The notes: generated by a model not told the origin, from the letters alone. Counted from the first letter of the stretch, positions 44,692 through 54,611 are shown. The stretch is 64,000 nucleotides of DNA from an uncultured Bacilli bacterium (GCA_934098565.1 CAKOON010000003.1:1-64000); one strand, 5' to 3'. Numbers and translations are program-made.

Positions 44692-44830
44692 AGAAATGTA
44701 TTATGGTGTTAAGAGAATAGAAAGGCTAGTTAATAATTTAAAAAGTTATAAACATTAAAAAAACATGCAAATGATGAGTTATATCTTGCTGATTTACGGA
44801 AATAGATTTCTTAGAAAGGAGTCTTTTTTC

Positions 44831-44858
44831 TTTACAATTGGGTTAATTTTAGTATAAT
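44831..44858 (+). promoter_or_regulatory. Promoter of the five-gene zincin operon
   Basis: TTTACA (44831-44836), 16-bp spacer, TATAAT (44853-44858), 24 bp before the first ATG, which has AGAGGAG upstream. Confidence 0.7.
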
Positions 44859-44882
44859 AATTGGTAATTAAAGAGGAGACTT

Positions 44883-46346
44883 ATGGAAGAAATAAAATAC
44901 ATTACTGATGGGTTAGATGAAGAAGAAATTATTAAACGAAAAAAGGCTTTTGAAAGATGGCATAAACTGGTAATGGAAAGCTATATTAAATTTACTAAGA
45001 AAAGTACTATTGAATTAGCTAACTTAGAAGAACTCTTTACAATGGTTTTAGGAAAAGTTTTTGAAATTCCAAATTTTAAAGAAAGTATTAATAAGAATAA
45101 TTTTGGAGACTCATTGTATTTGAGTCTTTTGATGAGAGAAAACAAGGAAGCCGGTATCGATGGTATTTTTGCGGATAATGTTTTTTCTTTAGATGAGTGT
45201 TATTTTTACTTAGCTTTACTGTACTATGATTGTGATTCTAAAGAAATAGCTAACTTTTTAGTTAATTATGATGAAGAAGCAAAGAAGATTTTAAGAAATT
45301 GGCTTAAAGAACAAGCTAGATATGGCACTTGTAATTATTTATTGAGGGCACTTTTGACTTGCATAAAAAATGTGGATAGTTATTTTTATGAGAATTTTTC
45401 TGATATTTTGAAAGTGATGAATCAAGTTAATTGTGATTTATTTAGGAATAATCTATTTTATGGATTTAGTTTAGAGGAAATTAACTTGCCAAATTTATCA
45501 AAAGATGAGTTAAATTCCTTAATTAAAGGGTTCTTGGTAAGTATTAAAGCTCCAAAAGAATGGTATCAGGGATATGTTACTTTAAAAGAAGCTGGCAAAA
45601 TAATTATGCAAGAAGGGGAAACTTCATTTCGAAATAATAGTTTTTATAATAATGAAACTGGTATTATCACTATTGATTATCGAGGAAATATTTCTGATTT
45701 TCCAACTTTAATTCATGAACTTGGACATTATTTTTCAGCTAAAAATAATAAGGGGGTTTTTCTTATAGATGAGTTACCTTCTATTTATTTAGAAAAATTA
45801 GCTATTCTTTATTTAGAAAATATCGGGTATGATAAGACAGTTGTTGATTTTCTTAAAAATCAGCGAACGGTGTCTAACTTTTTTGCTTATCAATCTTTAT
45901 TTGAAGTTTTAATGCTTATTGATAGGTATAAAAAGAATGGGGCAATTACCAAGGAACGGTTAATGCAAGCGTTTTTGTATGCCAATGAAGAACTAAAAAA
46001 AATTCAAGCTGAGATGATTAAGATTGCTATTCGTAATGGTAAAGAAATAACGGATGCATTGACAGAGGATTATTCAGTTAATCCAGAAGAAGCTGCTAAT
46101 GCCCAAATTGATCAAGAAATAGATAGTATTTTAAGAAATCAAGGATTGGTTTTGGATGGGTGTCAACATATTATAGATACTATTATAGTTCAGGAATTAC
46201 TTAAGAGGCCACAAGATGAGGTGCTTTCGAAAATGATTGAAATTACTGGGAATTTATCATCTTTTGACTTAGAAAGAGTTATAAGAGAATTTAATATTCA
46301 AGTCTTTAAGATTGATGAAAATCCTGAAAGAAAATTGAAGAAGTAG
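44883..46346 (+). CDS. Zincin metallopeptidase, M3-like (HELGH), tandem copy 1
   Basis: 487 residues, no signal peptide. The active site is LIHELGHYFSAKNNKGVFLIDELPSIYLE in two parts: HELGH at 278-282 and DELPSIYLE with Glu297. The ELPS...E pattern is that of oligopeptidase F (M3) enzymes, but the length is shorter and the remaining sequence is not recognisable. It opens MEEIKYITDGLDEEEIIKRKKAFERW, nearly the same as the next gene (MEKIQFIDDGLSEEERIRS-EAFERW), so the two are tandem duplicates. First gene of an operon running to 50731. Confidence 0.65.
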   Translation: MEEIKYITDGLDEEEIIKRKKAFERWHKLVMESYIKFTKKSTIELANLEELFTMVLGKVFEIPNFKESINKNNFGDSLYLSLLMRENKEAGIDGIFADNVFSLDECYFYLALLYYDCDSKEIANFLVNYDEEAKKILRNWLKEQARYGTCNYLLRALLTCIKNVDSYFYENFSDILKVMNQVNCDLFRNNLFYGFSLEEINLPNLSKDELNSLIKGFLVSIKAPKEWYQGYVTLKEAGKIIMQEGETSFRNNSFYNNETGIITIDYRGNISDFPTLIHELGHYFSAKNNKGVFLIDELPSIYLEKLAILYLENIGYDKTVVDFLKNQRTVSNFFAYQSLFEVLMLIDRYKKNGAITKERLMQAFLYANEELKKIQAEMIKIAIRNGKEITDALTEDYSVNPEEAANAQIDQEIDSILRNQGLVLDGCQHIIDTIIVQELLKRPQDEVLSKMIEITGNLSSFDLERVIREFNIQVFKIDENPERKLKK

Positions 46347-46354
46347 GAGAGTTT

Positions 46355-47764
46355 ATGGAAAAGATACAATTTATCGATGATGGTTTGAGTGAAGAAGAGA
46401 GGATTAGAAGTTTAGAGGCTTTTGAAAGATGGAGTGGCTTAGCTAGATTTTATTGGCAAAAGACTGGCGATAAGGTTGTTGATTTACGAAATATTAACGA
46501 GTATTTTATAAAAGTTGTTGAATGTTTAGTTAATGATAAAGAATTTATAAAGGATCTAAGCAATATAGAGTTTTTGGCAGCTAATTATTATCGCTTGATG
46601 ACAATGAGGGAAACAGAAGAGTTTATGGATATTATAGATGAGGCCTATATTTTGAGTTCTTTTCCTTATTATGAATATCAAGCTCCTGCAATTGCTTCGT
46701 TTATGATTAATTATGATGATATTAAGAAGCAAGAAATATTTGGGTGGTTAAAGCAAAAAAGTCGTTTTTATTTATATAATTCTTTATTAGGCAGTGTGAT
46801 TAATGGTTTAAGAAAATTAGATAACAGTGCTGTATATAAATTAGAGATACTTGTAGAAAAGATGAAACAAAGAACAGGACAGTTACCAGTTTTAATAAAT
46901 GATGAAAATCAAGAAAAATCATTAGCTAAAATAACCAATGAAGAATTTGATTTTTTGATTAAGGATTTTTTTAAGTATATTAAATCCCCAGCTAGTTGGG
47001 AGAAGACTTATGAAGAAATAAAAGCTAGTAAATTGCTCCAATTTTCTGATGCTAGTGGTAAATCTAGAGGTGTTTGTTATTTTAATTTAATGGGAAATTT
47101 ACGAATTTCTTTAGAAAGAACGGGGACAATTGATGATGTTAGTATATTTATTCATGAATTTACGCATTATATGGCTCTTCAAAAACGAAAAGAATTTTCT
47201 ATTTTAGAAGAATTAATTACCATATATATGGAAATAATGGCTGGTGAGTATTTAGAAGTTAAAGTATATGGTGAGGATTTAGGAAAATTATTTTTAACTA
47301 GACACAGAATAGATGATGATAAAACTTTTATGGCAAATGAGCTGTTTTTAAAAGATTTAATAGATGTTTTGAATGGTAAAGTTATAATTAATGAAAACAA
47401 TAAAACCGGTGGTGAACCTTCAAAATCTGGTAAAGTAAGATTTGAAAGAAGAAGAGAGTCTTTAGATTGGCTAATGATTTCAAAAAGAGATAGAATATGT
47501 GATCTGAATACGGAGAAAATTTTAAAAGATGGTTTAGGCGTTTTAGATTGTTTTAAGTATTTTCTTGGAACAATGGTAACAGAAGAATTAGTTGAAAGAC
47601 CTAAGGAAGAAGTATTACCAGTAATGTTTGATATTATTGATAATATCCAGGATTATTCTTTAGATAGGGCTATAGAGTCTTTAGATATTAAGTGTTTAGA
47701 GCAAGATACAGAAGAAAATAAAAAAGATTTAACTAGGAGTTTAAAGAGAAAACAATTGTCATAG
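46355..47764 (+). CDS. Zincin metallopeptidase, M3-like (HEFTH), tandem copy 2
   Basis: 469 residues starting 8 bp after copy 1, with AGGAG upstream. HEFTH at 267-271 (FIHEFTHYMALQ) and ILEELITIYME, with Glu285 or Glu286 as likely third ligand. The N-terminal 40 and C-terminal 60 residues (FKYFLGTMVTEELVERPKEEVLP...) parallel copy 1 (HIIDTIIVQELLKRPQDEVLS...), so the duplicates keep their architecture while the middle has diverged. A heterodimer or division of substrate range is possible (inference). Confidence 0.65.
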   Translation: MEKIQFIDDGLSEEERIRSLEAFERWSGLARFYWQKTGDKVVDLRNINEYFIKVVECLVNDKEFIKDLSNIEFLAANYYRLMTMRETEEFMDIIDEAYILSSFPYYEYQAPAIASFMINYDDIKKQEIFGWLKQKSRFYLYNSLLGSVINGLRKLDNSAVYKLEILVEKMKQRTGQLPVLINDENQEKSLAKITNEEFDFLIKDFFKYIKSPASWEKTYEEIKASKLLQFSDASGKSRGVCYFNLMGNLRISLERTGTIDDVSIFIHEFTHYMALQKRKEFSILEELITIYMEIMAGEYLEVKVYGEDLGKLFLTRHRIDDDKTFMANELFLKDLIDVLNGKVIINENNKTGGEPSKSGKVRFERRRESLDWLMISKRDRICDLNTEKILKDGLGVLDCFKYFLGTMVTEELVERPKEEVLPVMFDIIDNIQDYSLDRAIESLDIKCLEQDTEENKKDLTRSLKRKQLS

Positions 47765-47809
47765 AGTCGATTTTGTGTTAGTATAGCTGACGAGGGAAGA
47801 GGTATAAAT

Positions 47810-48055
47810 ATGGTTGGTGATATAATTGAATTTGAGAATATTAAATACCTGGTCTTGGCAATGATTGATTACCGAGATAAGCCATATTTGATGGTTGTTG
47901 ATAAAAGTAGCAAAGATTTATATAAAGTTTTAAAGTGTGTAAATGGTATTTATAAAGAGGAAGATAATAAACATGTAATTAATAGACTTCTACCGGAGTT
48001 TAGTAAAGAAATAAATTATTTAATTGATGAAGTTATGGGGGATAAAGATGAGTAA
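47810..48055 (+). CDS. Small beta-rich hypothetical protein
   Basis: 81 residues behind AAGAGG. It begins MVGDIIEFENIKYLVLAMIDYRDKPYLMVVD, a run of beta strands with a central Tyr-rich turn similar to small DUF1292-like/SH3-like proteins; no catalytic motif. Its end overlaps the next start by 8 bp. The protein at 50474 on the far side of the large membrane gene has a comparable size and strand pattern. Confidence 0.5.
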   Translation: MVGDIIEFENIKYLVLAMIDYRDKPYLMVVDKSSKDLYKVLKCVNGIYKEEDNKHVINRLLPEFSKEINYLIDEVMGDKDE

Positions 48056-50477
48056 ATTAGTAGAGTTAACTGAAAAAGATATTAATTATTTAATGACATT
48101 GGATTTAAATCTTCTTAAGCGTATGATAATGTATTTTGATTATGATTTAATCATGAAAAACATTGAAATGACTCCTAAAGAGATAGATGAAATGGAAGAT
48201 GGCTATGATTATCAAGTTATCTCTTGGTTTGATGATTTATTGTTTAATGATTTAGAAGTCTTTAATGGCGAATGTTTTGTTGATGAGTTAACAGCGGGTA
48301 AAGAAAGAATAAAAAAAAGCTGTCCTTTGAACGATAAGAATAGTGAAAAATATAAAGAATATATTAATTTAAAGAAAGTGTTTGCTAGTTCTCTTAAGGC
48401 TGTTGTTGATGGTAAGAGTGAGGTTATTCATAACTATTATGAAAATATTATTAATTTTAAAGAGAATGCCAGTGATGAGGTTCAAGAATTTAAGGACGAT
48501 TTAAATACGCTTACTGATGGAAAATATCAAGAAGAAGCGAAGTATAGTGAATTAATTCATTTAGACAAATCTCTAAAGACATATAAGAGCGTTTGGAAAG
48601 ATAAGAAAAAACCAAAGATAAAGGAAGAAACAACTTTAAGCGACATTATTGATGCTGTTATTTTATCAACGTGTAATGGAGAACTTAGTGATTATGAAAA
48701 AGAAATTGTTGACTATCTAACTCGCTTTTTCGACGTTGACAATCTATCAGATGTTATTGATCGAAATGTTCTTTACCATGAAGAAAATATGGCATCTTTG
48801 ATTTTTGCTGCACAGGCTTTACTTGATAAAGAGGATTATTCTGAAGACTATAGGGATGTTTTTAGTCAGAAAAAAGAAGCTAGAAATGTTTTAGATGAAG
48901 CTATTTTAAAAGATTATAAAAATTCATCTGTTTATAATAGTATTAAAACTTTAGATAGTATGTTAGTGGAAAATTTAGAAACGGTCAATATTTATGATAA
49001 ACTTTGTAGTGATGTCATGTATTATAGCAGCAGATATGCTTATCTTGTGAGAATTGATAGTGAGTCAAAAGAGGAAGTTGAGAACGTTAATAATCAATTT
49101 TTTATAAAGAAGGATTTTGGCAAAGATATAACTTATTCTATTAAAGATGGTGATGAAGAAGTTTCTTTCAAAAATAGATTAACTAAAGAAGAGTTAGCTA
49201 GTGATAATGAAAAAATAGAAAAAGCCAGAGAAACATTGTTAGCGGAAGATAAAGAGTTAATTGATAAAAAGCAATTAATGGATATTGTCGAGAAGTCAGC
49301 TCAGAAAAAGGATTTAAGTCAAGCCGAGTTAGAGCTTCTAGCTCAAAATGGTATTGATGGCAATTTGACTGCTGAAGAATTAAAAAACGAGATTTCAAAA
49401 TTGTCAGATAGAATTAAAGAGTTAGAAGATACGGCCTTAGAAAGAACAGCCAATAAAGAAGCTTTATTGAAAGCCGATGATATTTTAGGAACTGGTAGTA
49501 TAAAGAAAACAGCTGTAAAAAAATCCAAAGAATTAGTTGATTTTGTTAAGACTAAAGCCCAAGGGGTGTGGTCTAATAAGAAAAAGATTTTAAGCAGATG
49601 TTTATCTGGTACTATCGGTGGAGCGATTGGTGGTTCTCTTGCTTTTGCCTTAGGTCCAGTGGGAATTGTTCTTGTAAATGCTGCAGTAGTACCAATTATT
49701 ACGCAGGCTTATGCTTATGCTAATAAGTTAGAGGCTACTGAGTTAACTGGCGGGACTGTAGAAATTGAAAATGTTGATAAGAGAAGTAATAAGATTATTG
49801 CTAAAGTTAACAACTTTTTAAGAAAATCGCATTTTGAAAAGATTAAAAAAATAGCTGATTTCAATATGTTTGCCAAATTAGCTAATTCTAAGAATGAGAC
49901 AATCGCTAAAATATTTAGTAATAAAGAAGTTCTAAGAAATATTGGTGTTGGCTTAACCTCAGCGTTAGTAGCCCTTGACTTTATGGCTTTAACGAGAGCT
50001 ACTAGTCATTTAGGAGATAAATATAAACAAAATGCTAGTCAACCAAGTAGCAGTGCTCCAAGTAGTAATTCAACAAGTGGCAATATTTCAGGTGGTAGCA
50101 ATTCTGTTGATAGAGTTGATTACGGCGACCCTAAACCAATGGAATCGTTAAAAATTGGTGATACAATTGGAACCGAAAATAAGATTACTGTTGGTTATAA
50201 AACTTCTTATGACGCTAGATTAGGAATTAATCCGGTTAAATTAAATCAAGATGTTATGTATGATGGTAGCTCAATTATTAAAGAAGCCTATTATTATCAT
50301 AATGGTGTTATGGAAAAGTTAGCTGTTGAGGCTAAAGATTTAACTAAAACAATCCAAAATATGGGAATTAATCCTAACGACATAGTCGTTAATTTAGCTA
50401 AAAATGGCGGCGAAGGAAGAGCTTGGGTTAGCGGTGAAGTAGCGGCTAAATCTTTAGGATTGACGTTGGTACCATGA
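48048..50477 (+). CDS. Large membrane protein with glycine-zipper helices
   Basis: 809 residues from ATG 48048 (GGGG upstream). Residues 1-500 are polar, helical and Glu/Lys-rich with coiled-coil stretches (ELKNEISKLSDRIKELEDTALERTANKE near 445-475). A Gly-rich hydrophobic pair follows at about 515-555 (GTIGGAIGGSLAFALGPVGIVLVNAAVV), another hydrophobic helix at about 627-655, a Ser/Gly/Asn linker (about 670-700) and a C-terminal globular domain (about 700-809) with KIGDTIGTENKITVGYKTS. I infer a large cytoplasmic part, a membrane hairpin and a tethered C-terminal domain. The family is unknown to me. It overlaps both neighbours. Confidence 0.6.
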   Translation: MSKLVELTEKDINYLMTLDLNLLKRMIMYFDYDLIMKNIEMTPKEIDEMEDGYDYQVISWFDDLLFNDLEVFNGECFVDELTAGKERIKKSCPLNDKNSEKYKEYINLKKVFASSLKAVVDGKSEVIHNYYENIINFKENASDEVQEFKDDLNTLTDGKYQEEAKYSELIHLDKSLKTYKSVWKDKKKPKIKEETTLSDIIDAVILSTCNGELSDYEKEIVDYLTRFFDVDNLSDVIDRNVLYHEENMASLIFAAQALLDKEDYSEDYRDVFSQKKEARNVLDEAILKDYKNSSVYNSIKTLDSMLVENLETVNIYDKLCSDVMYYSSRYAYLVRIDSESKEEVENVNNQFFIKKDFGKDITYSIKDGDEEVSFKNRLTKEELASDNEKIEKARETLLAEDKELIDKKQLMDIVEKSAQKKDLSQAELELLAQNGIDGNLTAEELKNEISKLSDRIKELEDTALERTANKEALLKADDILGTGSIKKTAVKKSKELVDFVKTKAQGVWSNKKKILSRCLSGTIGGAIGGSLAFALGPVGIVLVNAAVVPIITQAYAYANKLEATELTGGTVEIENVDKRSNKIIAKVNNFLRKSHFEKIKKIADFNMFAKLANSKNETIAKIFSNKEVLRNIGVGLTSALVALDFMALTRATSHLGDKYKQNASQPSSSAPSSNSTSGNISGGSNSVDRVDYGDPKPMESLKIGDTIGTENKITVGYKTSYDARLGINPVKLNQDVMYDGSSIIKEAYYYHNGVMEKLAVEAKDLTKTIQNMGINPNDIVVNLAKNGGEGRAWVSGEVAAKSLGLTLVP

Positions 50478-50731
50478 TAGAAAAAGTTGTCAATTTAAAA
50501 GATGGAACTTCAATCTACATTGCTGATACTATAGATTATGAGGGCAGACGATATATTTATGGTTTACAGTATGATAAGTTAGCAGAAAACATTACAGGTA
50601 AATATTATATTTTAGAAGTTAAAATTATCAATGATAAATTAAATTTAGCTAATGTTAATGACAAAGAGTTAAAAAACAAGTTATATGTTTTATTTACTAG
50701 TAAACAATTTGAAAATATTTTAAATAATTAA
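50474..50731 (+). CDS. Small beta-rich hypothetical protein
   Basis: 85 residues whose ATG overlaps the stop of the large membrane gene by 4 bp (ATGA). It starts with strands VVNLKDGTSIYIADTIDYEGRRYIYGLQYD, similar in pattern (strand-IDY-turn-Y-strand) to the protein at 47810. No motif. The terminator begins within 1 bp of its stop, closing the operon. Confidence 0.5.
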   Translation: MIEKVVNLKDGTSIYIADTIDYEGRRYIYGLQYDKLAENITGKYYILEVKIINDKLNLANVNDKELKNKLYVLFTSKQFENILNN

Positions 50732-50760
50732 AGAGTTTTGTGGAAAAGCAAAACTTTTTT
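50732..50760 (+). terminator. Rho-independent terminator closing the zincin operon
   Basis: AAGAGTTTTG pairs with CAAAACTTTTT around an 8-nt loop and merges into T6. Confidence 0.8.
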
Positions 50761-50793
50761 CTCATTATAGGTTATAATAGTTTCGAGGTTATT

Positions 50794-51696
50794 ATGCAAG
50801 AACTTATACAAGTACAAAAATTTAGTGAAAACGAATGGCTTATCAGCGGACTTTACGAAGGCAATTCAACCGCGTCACATTTAGTTATAATGGTTCATGA
50901 TGGGGGCTGTAATAAAGACGAAAATGGGGCTTTTCCAGTAACCGTTGATGGTCAAATTAAGAAAGTTAATGGCAGTGTGGTTTTTCAGGAGAAAGAATAT
51001 GGAAATTATGAAATTCTTAGTAATACCTTATGTCTTAATGACGAATTTGGTGTTTTTCGCTATGATTTAAGAAATTATGGCTATAGTAGACTGGATAATA
51101 ATATTGATAAACGTGATATGTTATATGAAAGATACGCTAAAGATTTAAGAGATATTATTAAATATTTAAGAGGGAAGTATCCATTTAAGAAAGTTTCTTT
51201 TGTGGGAACAGGAGTAGGAGCTTTAATTATTGAATATTATTTAACTAAGTATTTAGAGATACCAAGAAATATGGTTGCCAAGGTCATTTTGATATGCCCG
51301 AATAGTCCTAAAATCATTGATAATGGAGATAGTAAATATTCATTTAGTTATCAGAAAAGAGATTATATTTTAAAGACCAATAGGCAGTTTACTAAAATAA
51401 ATGGTCTTTATGAAGGAATAAAAACTGTATATGAGGCAGAGAATAATTATAACTTGATTATAGATTATGCTAATATGAAAATACCAACTATGTTTATATT
51501 ATCTTTTCAAGATAAAATGTATCCTTGGGAAATATTAATTCAAGAGATAAGAAAAATGCAAGAAATAAATTCTAATATTGAAGTTAATTTAATTAATCAA
51601 ATGACGGCTCCGGGGGCTTTTCATGGAATTTATGATGAAGAGAATAGTTATAAAATGTTAAGTTATATTTATGAGTATTTGATGACTTTGGATTAA
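50794..51696 (+). CDS. Alpha/beta-hydrolase-fold protein without nucleophile
   Basis: 300 residues from ATG 50794 (GAGG upstream; a -10 TATAAT at 50773-50778). The fold is clear: HLVIMVHDGGCNKDE near the oxyanion strand, FRYDLRNYGYS, the elbow VSFVGTGVGALI, LSFQDKMYP with Asp240 and GAFHGIY with His277. In the elbow the GXSXG nucleophile position is Gly140 (G-T-G-V-G), so the usual serine is absent. It may be a non-catalytic binding protein or use another residue (Thr139 is adjacent). Confidence 0.75.
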   Translation: MQELIQVQKFSENEWLISGLYEGNSTASHLVIMVHDGGCNKDENGAFPVTVDGQIKKVNGSVVFQEKEYGNYEILSNTLCLNDEFGVFRYDLRNYGYSRLDNNIDKRDMLYERYAKDLRDIIKYLRGKYPFKKVSFVGTGVGALIIEYYLTKYLEIPRNMVAKVILICPNSPKIIDNGDSKYSFSYQKRDYILKTNRQFTKINGLYEGIKTVYEAENNYNLIIDYANMKIPTMFILSFQDKMYPWEILIQEIRKMQEINSNIEVNLINQMTAPGAFHGIYDEENSYKMLSYIYEYLMTLD

Positions 51697-51783
51697 ATTG
51701 AAAATGAAATTGTCATATGTTTTCATGACTATAAGTGTTTTTAGGATGATTATTAAGTAAGATAGAAAGGAATTAAGCTTAAA

Positions 51784-53214
51784 ATGAATGAAATAAAATG
51801 TCCAAATTGCGGCACGGTTATAAAAATCGATGAAAGCATTTATGCTAAAATAGTTAAACAAGTAAGAGATAAGGAGTTTGCTGCTGATTTATCTAAGGAG
51901 TTAGCGGCGGAGCATAAAAGAGAAGAACAGTCTTTAGAGTTACAGAAGAAAACTTTAGAACAAACTTATCAAGAAAAAGAGTTTCAATTAAAAAATGAAC
52001 ATAACAAAGAAATTGATGCTTTAAAATTACAATTAGTAAGTAAAGAAAAAGAGTCTAGTGATCTTTTAAGTAAGAAAGATAAAGAGTTAGTAGAGTTACA
52101 GGTTAAGTTAGCAAATCAGGAAGAGTTTGTTAAAACGAAGGTAAGTAAGGAGTATCAAGAGACAGTTTTATTAAAAGAGAAGAAGATTACAGAGTTAGAA
52201 AGTGATATAAAGCTTCAAGAAAGTAAGTATAAATTGGAACTACAGGATAGTTTAAATAAGAAAGATAGAGAAATAGAAAGTCTTACTAACACAATTAGTA
52301 GTGCTAAAGATAGTTATCTTTTGAAGGAAAATAGTTTAAAAGAATCTTATGAAGAGAAGTTGAAACTTAAAGATGAACAGATTGCTTATTATAAAGATTT
52401 CAAGGCTAAACAATCAACGAAGATGGTTGGAGAGTCATTGGAAGTTCATTGTAATAATGAATTTAATAAGTTAAGACCATTATTTCCTAGAAGTTATTTT
52501 GAGAAAGATAATGATTGTAAGACCGGGTCAAAAGGAGATTTTATCTTTAGAGACTATGATGATGAAGGCACTGAGATTACTTCTATTATGTTTGAAATGA
52601 AAAATGAAGCTGATAAGACAGCTAGTAAACATAAGAATGAAGATTTCTTTAAAGAGTTGGATAAAGACCGTAAGGAGAAAAAGTGTGAATATGCTGTTTT
52701 GGTTTCTTTACTTGAGATTGATAATGATTATTATAATGAGGGCATTGTCGATGTTTCTTATAAATATTCCAAAATGTATGTTATTAGACCCCAGTTCTTT
52801 ATTCCTATTATTACACTTATTAGGGGGATGGGACTTAATACTTTAGATTATAAAAAAGAAATTGCGTTGTTGCAAAAAGAAAATATTGATATTTCTCATT
52901 TTGAAGAAAATATGAATAATTTTAAAGAGTCTTTTGGCAGAAATTATCGTTTGGCGAGTGAGAAGTTTAAGAAAGCTATTGATGAAATTGATAAGACAAT
53001 TGAACATTTACAGAAGACTAAAGAAAATTTATTATCTAGTGACAAGAATTTAAGAATTGCTAATGACAAAGCTGAAGGTTTAAGTATTAAGAAATTAACA
53101 AGTAATAGTAAGACAGTTTCTGATATGTTTGCTAAGTTAGAAGATGAGAAGGAACTGGAGACAAAGACAAAAAAAGAAAAGATTGTTAATAATGATGAAC
53201 AAGCTGATGCTTAG
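51784..53214 (+). CDS. DUF2130 protein (zinc ribbon, coiled coil, PD-(D/E)XK-like domain)
   Basis: 476 residues: CPNCG at the N-terminus (half a zinc ribbon), a coiled coil at about 25-215, then the DUF2130 domain GSKGDFIFRDYDDEGTEITSIMFEMKNE, where GD...FEMK fits a PD-(D/E)XK nuclease-like active site, followed by HKNEDFFKELDKDR and VLVSLLE. A second helical bundle and acidic tail follow. DUF2130 proteins occur across bacteria and are suspected nucleic-acid enzymes without defined function. AGAAAGGAA precedes the ATG. Confidence 0.85.
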   Translation: MNEIKCPNCGTVIKIDESIYAKIVKQVRDKEFAADLSKELAAEHKREEQSLELQKKTLEQTYQEKEFQLKNEHNKEIDALKLQLVSKEKESSDLLSKKDKELVELQVKLANQEEFVKTKVSKEYQETVLLKEKKITELESDIKLQESKYKLELQDSLNKKDREIESLTNTISSAKDSYLLKENSLKESYEEKLKLKDEQIAYYKDFKAKQSTKMVGESLEVHCNNEFNKLRPLFPRSYFEKDNDCKTGSKGDFIFRDYDDEGTEITSIMFEMKNEADKTASKHKNEDFFKELDKDRKEKKCEYAVLVSLLEIDNDYYNEGIVDVSYKYSKMYVIRPQFFIPIITLIRGMGLNTLDYKKEIALLQKENIDISHFEENMNNFKESFGRNYRLASEKFKKAIDEIDKTIEHLQKTKENLLSSDKNLRIANDKAEGLSIKKLTSNSKTVSDMFAKLEDEKELETKTKKEKIVNNDEQADA

Positions 53215-53273
53215 AAAAACTAAAATAATAGAGTAAAATTAAAAATATGGAAAGAAAGTTAGGTTAATAGATA

Positions 53274-54611
53274 ATGTTTAGAGAGTTGTTGGAAGATGAC
53301 ATTGATGAAAGAGCTTATGACAATTTGATTTATGCACTTCATAAAAACAATTTATCAAGCGAGACTATGCAAAATCCGTACGATTTGGCTAATCATAAGA
53401 AAGAAGCAATGGCTAGGATGGTTTATGAGATTTTTTGTGGTCTTGCTGATAAGGGGGAAGGATATCGACATTCGATTATTGGTTTAGATAGGGCTAGACT
53501 GTTTGCTGATGATTATAATGCTAATTTTGGTAATGTTGATATTGTTACTAATTATGATTTATTGATAGCTGAAAGTCACTTGGAGTATAATAGTTATATT
53601 AAAGTTATTAAAGGAAATGATAAGACGACAATATTTGGTTTATTACAGTTAAATGACGGAGTAGTAACCCAAGTATCTGGTAAGGAAGAAAATGGTATGA
53701 TTAGTAAGGTACAGATAGCGTCTAAAGATTATGTTTATTATATTAAAGGGCTTAAATTGCCTTATTTAGTTGGTCTTTTGTCTAGTGGCGTTATATCAGA
53801 AAAGTTCTTAAGAGGTAAAGAAAACACTAGAGATGGTAGAGCGGCAGTTGTTAATGAATTATTAAATAGATATCCTTTCTTAGATAGATACGATTTATAT
53901 GATTTTATCAATAAAAATGTTACTGAGTATGTTGATTTACATTATTATCAGAATCAGTTATCTAGTTATGTAATTAAAAAATCTCTTGAAAATTTTTTGA
54001 AAGAGCTAGAAATGGGTTATATGCCAGGTGTTTTAGTAAGTAAAGAAGAAATCAAAGGCCTTGATTTTGGTAAGGATGCTATTGATAAATTTATTAATTA
54101 TGAAATTACGGATATATTTGGGGATAAATGGAAGCTAACGGATATTCCTTTATCTTTAAAAGACAGTGGAAATCTTGTTGAGTGTCAATTCTTGGACTAT
54201 TTAAGTCAAGTACCGGATGAAGATTTAGATGTTTTTGCAGTTGGCCTTTGTTATTTTGCTAATTATTGTGAAGATATGGGGGAAAATGATAGTAGTAATA
54301 GAATGGGTGTACTTTTTGCCAATCGTTTAAGGGGCAAGAAATTAAATACAGCGATTAAATCTAGAGTTTTAGGGGTTCCTCTTGCCGATTATGCTAATTA
54401 TCGTGGCTATTGCTATTATTATAAGAACCGCAATTATCCAAAAGACAGCGATTTTATGATACCAGTATTTTATCGTATTTTAGGTTTTAATATTGGCAGT
54501 CAAGATTTAGAAAAAACAATGGATTACAAAGATGTTGACGTTTGGGTATTTAGAAATATTTTGCCTAATATGAGTCCGCGCCGGGAAAGAAAAAGTTATT
54601 GGCATTATTGA
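53274..54611 (+). CDS. Hypothetical protein
   Basis: 445 residues, soluble by composition, without signal peptide or membrane helices. It opens MFRELLEDDIDERAYDNLIYAL, has a strand-rich middle (YIKVIKGNDKTTIFGLLQL, SKVQIASKDYVYYIKG), and a conserved-looking C-terminal part (RGYCYYYKNRNYPKDSDFMIPVFYRILGF). I find no enzyme motif or family. It lies 60 bp after the DUF2130 gene and may share its transcript. Confidence 0.45.
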   Translation: MFRELLEDDIDERAYDNLIYALHKNNLSSETMQNPYDLANHKKEAMARMVYEIFCGLADKGEGYRHSIIGLDRARLFADDYNANFGNVDIVTNYDLLIAESHLEYNSYIKVIKGNDKTTIFGLLQLNDGVVTQVSGKEENGMISKVQIASKDYVYYIKGLKLPYLVGLLSSGVISEKFLRGKENTRDGRAAVVNELLNRYPFLDRYDLYDFINKNVTEYVDLHYYQNQLSSYVIKKSLENFLKELEMGYMPGVLVSKEEIKGLDFGKDAIDKFINYEITDIFGDKWKLTDIPLSLKDSGNLVECQFLDYLSQVPDEDLDVFAVGLCYFANYCEDMGENDSSNRMGVLFANRLRGKKLNTAIKSRVLGVPLADYANYRGYCYYYKNRNYPKDSDFMIPVFYRILGFNIGSQDLEKTMDYKDVDVWVFRNILPNMSPRRERKSYWHY

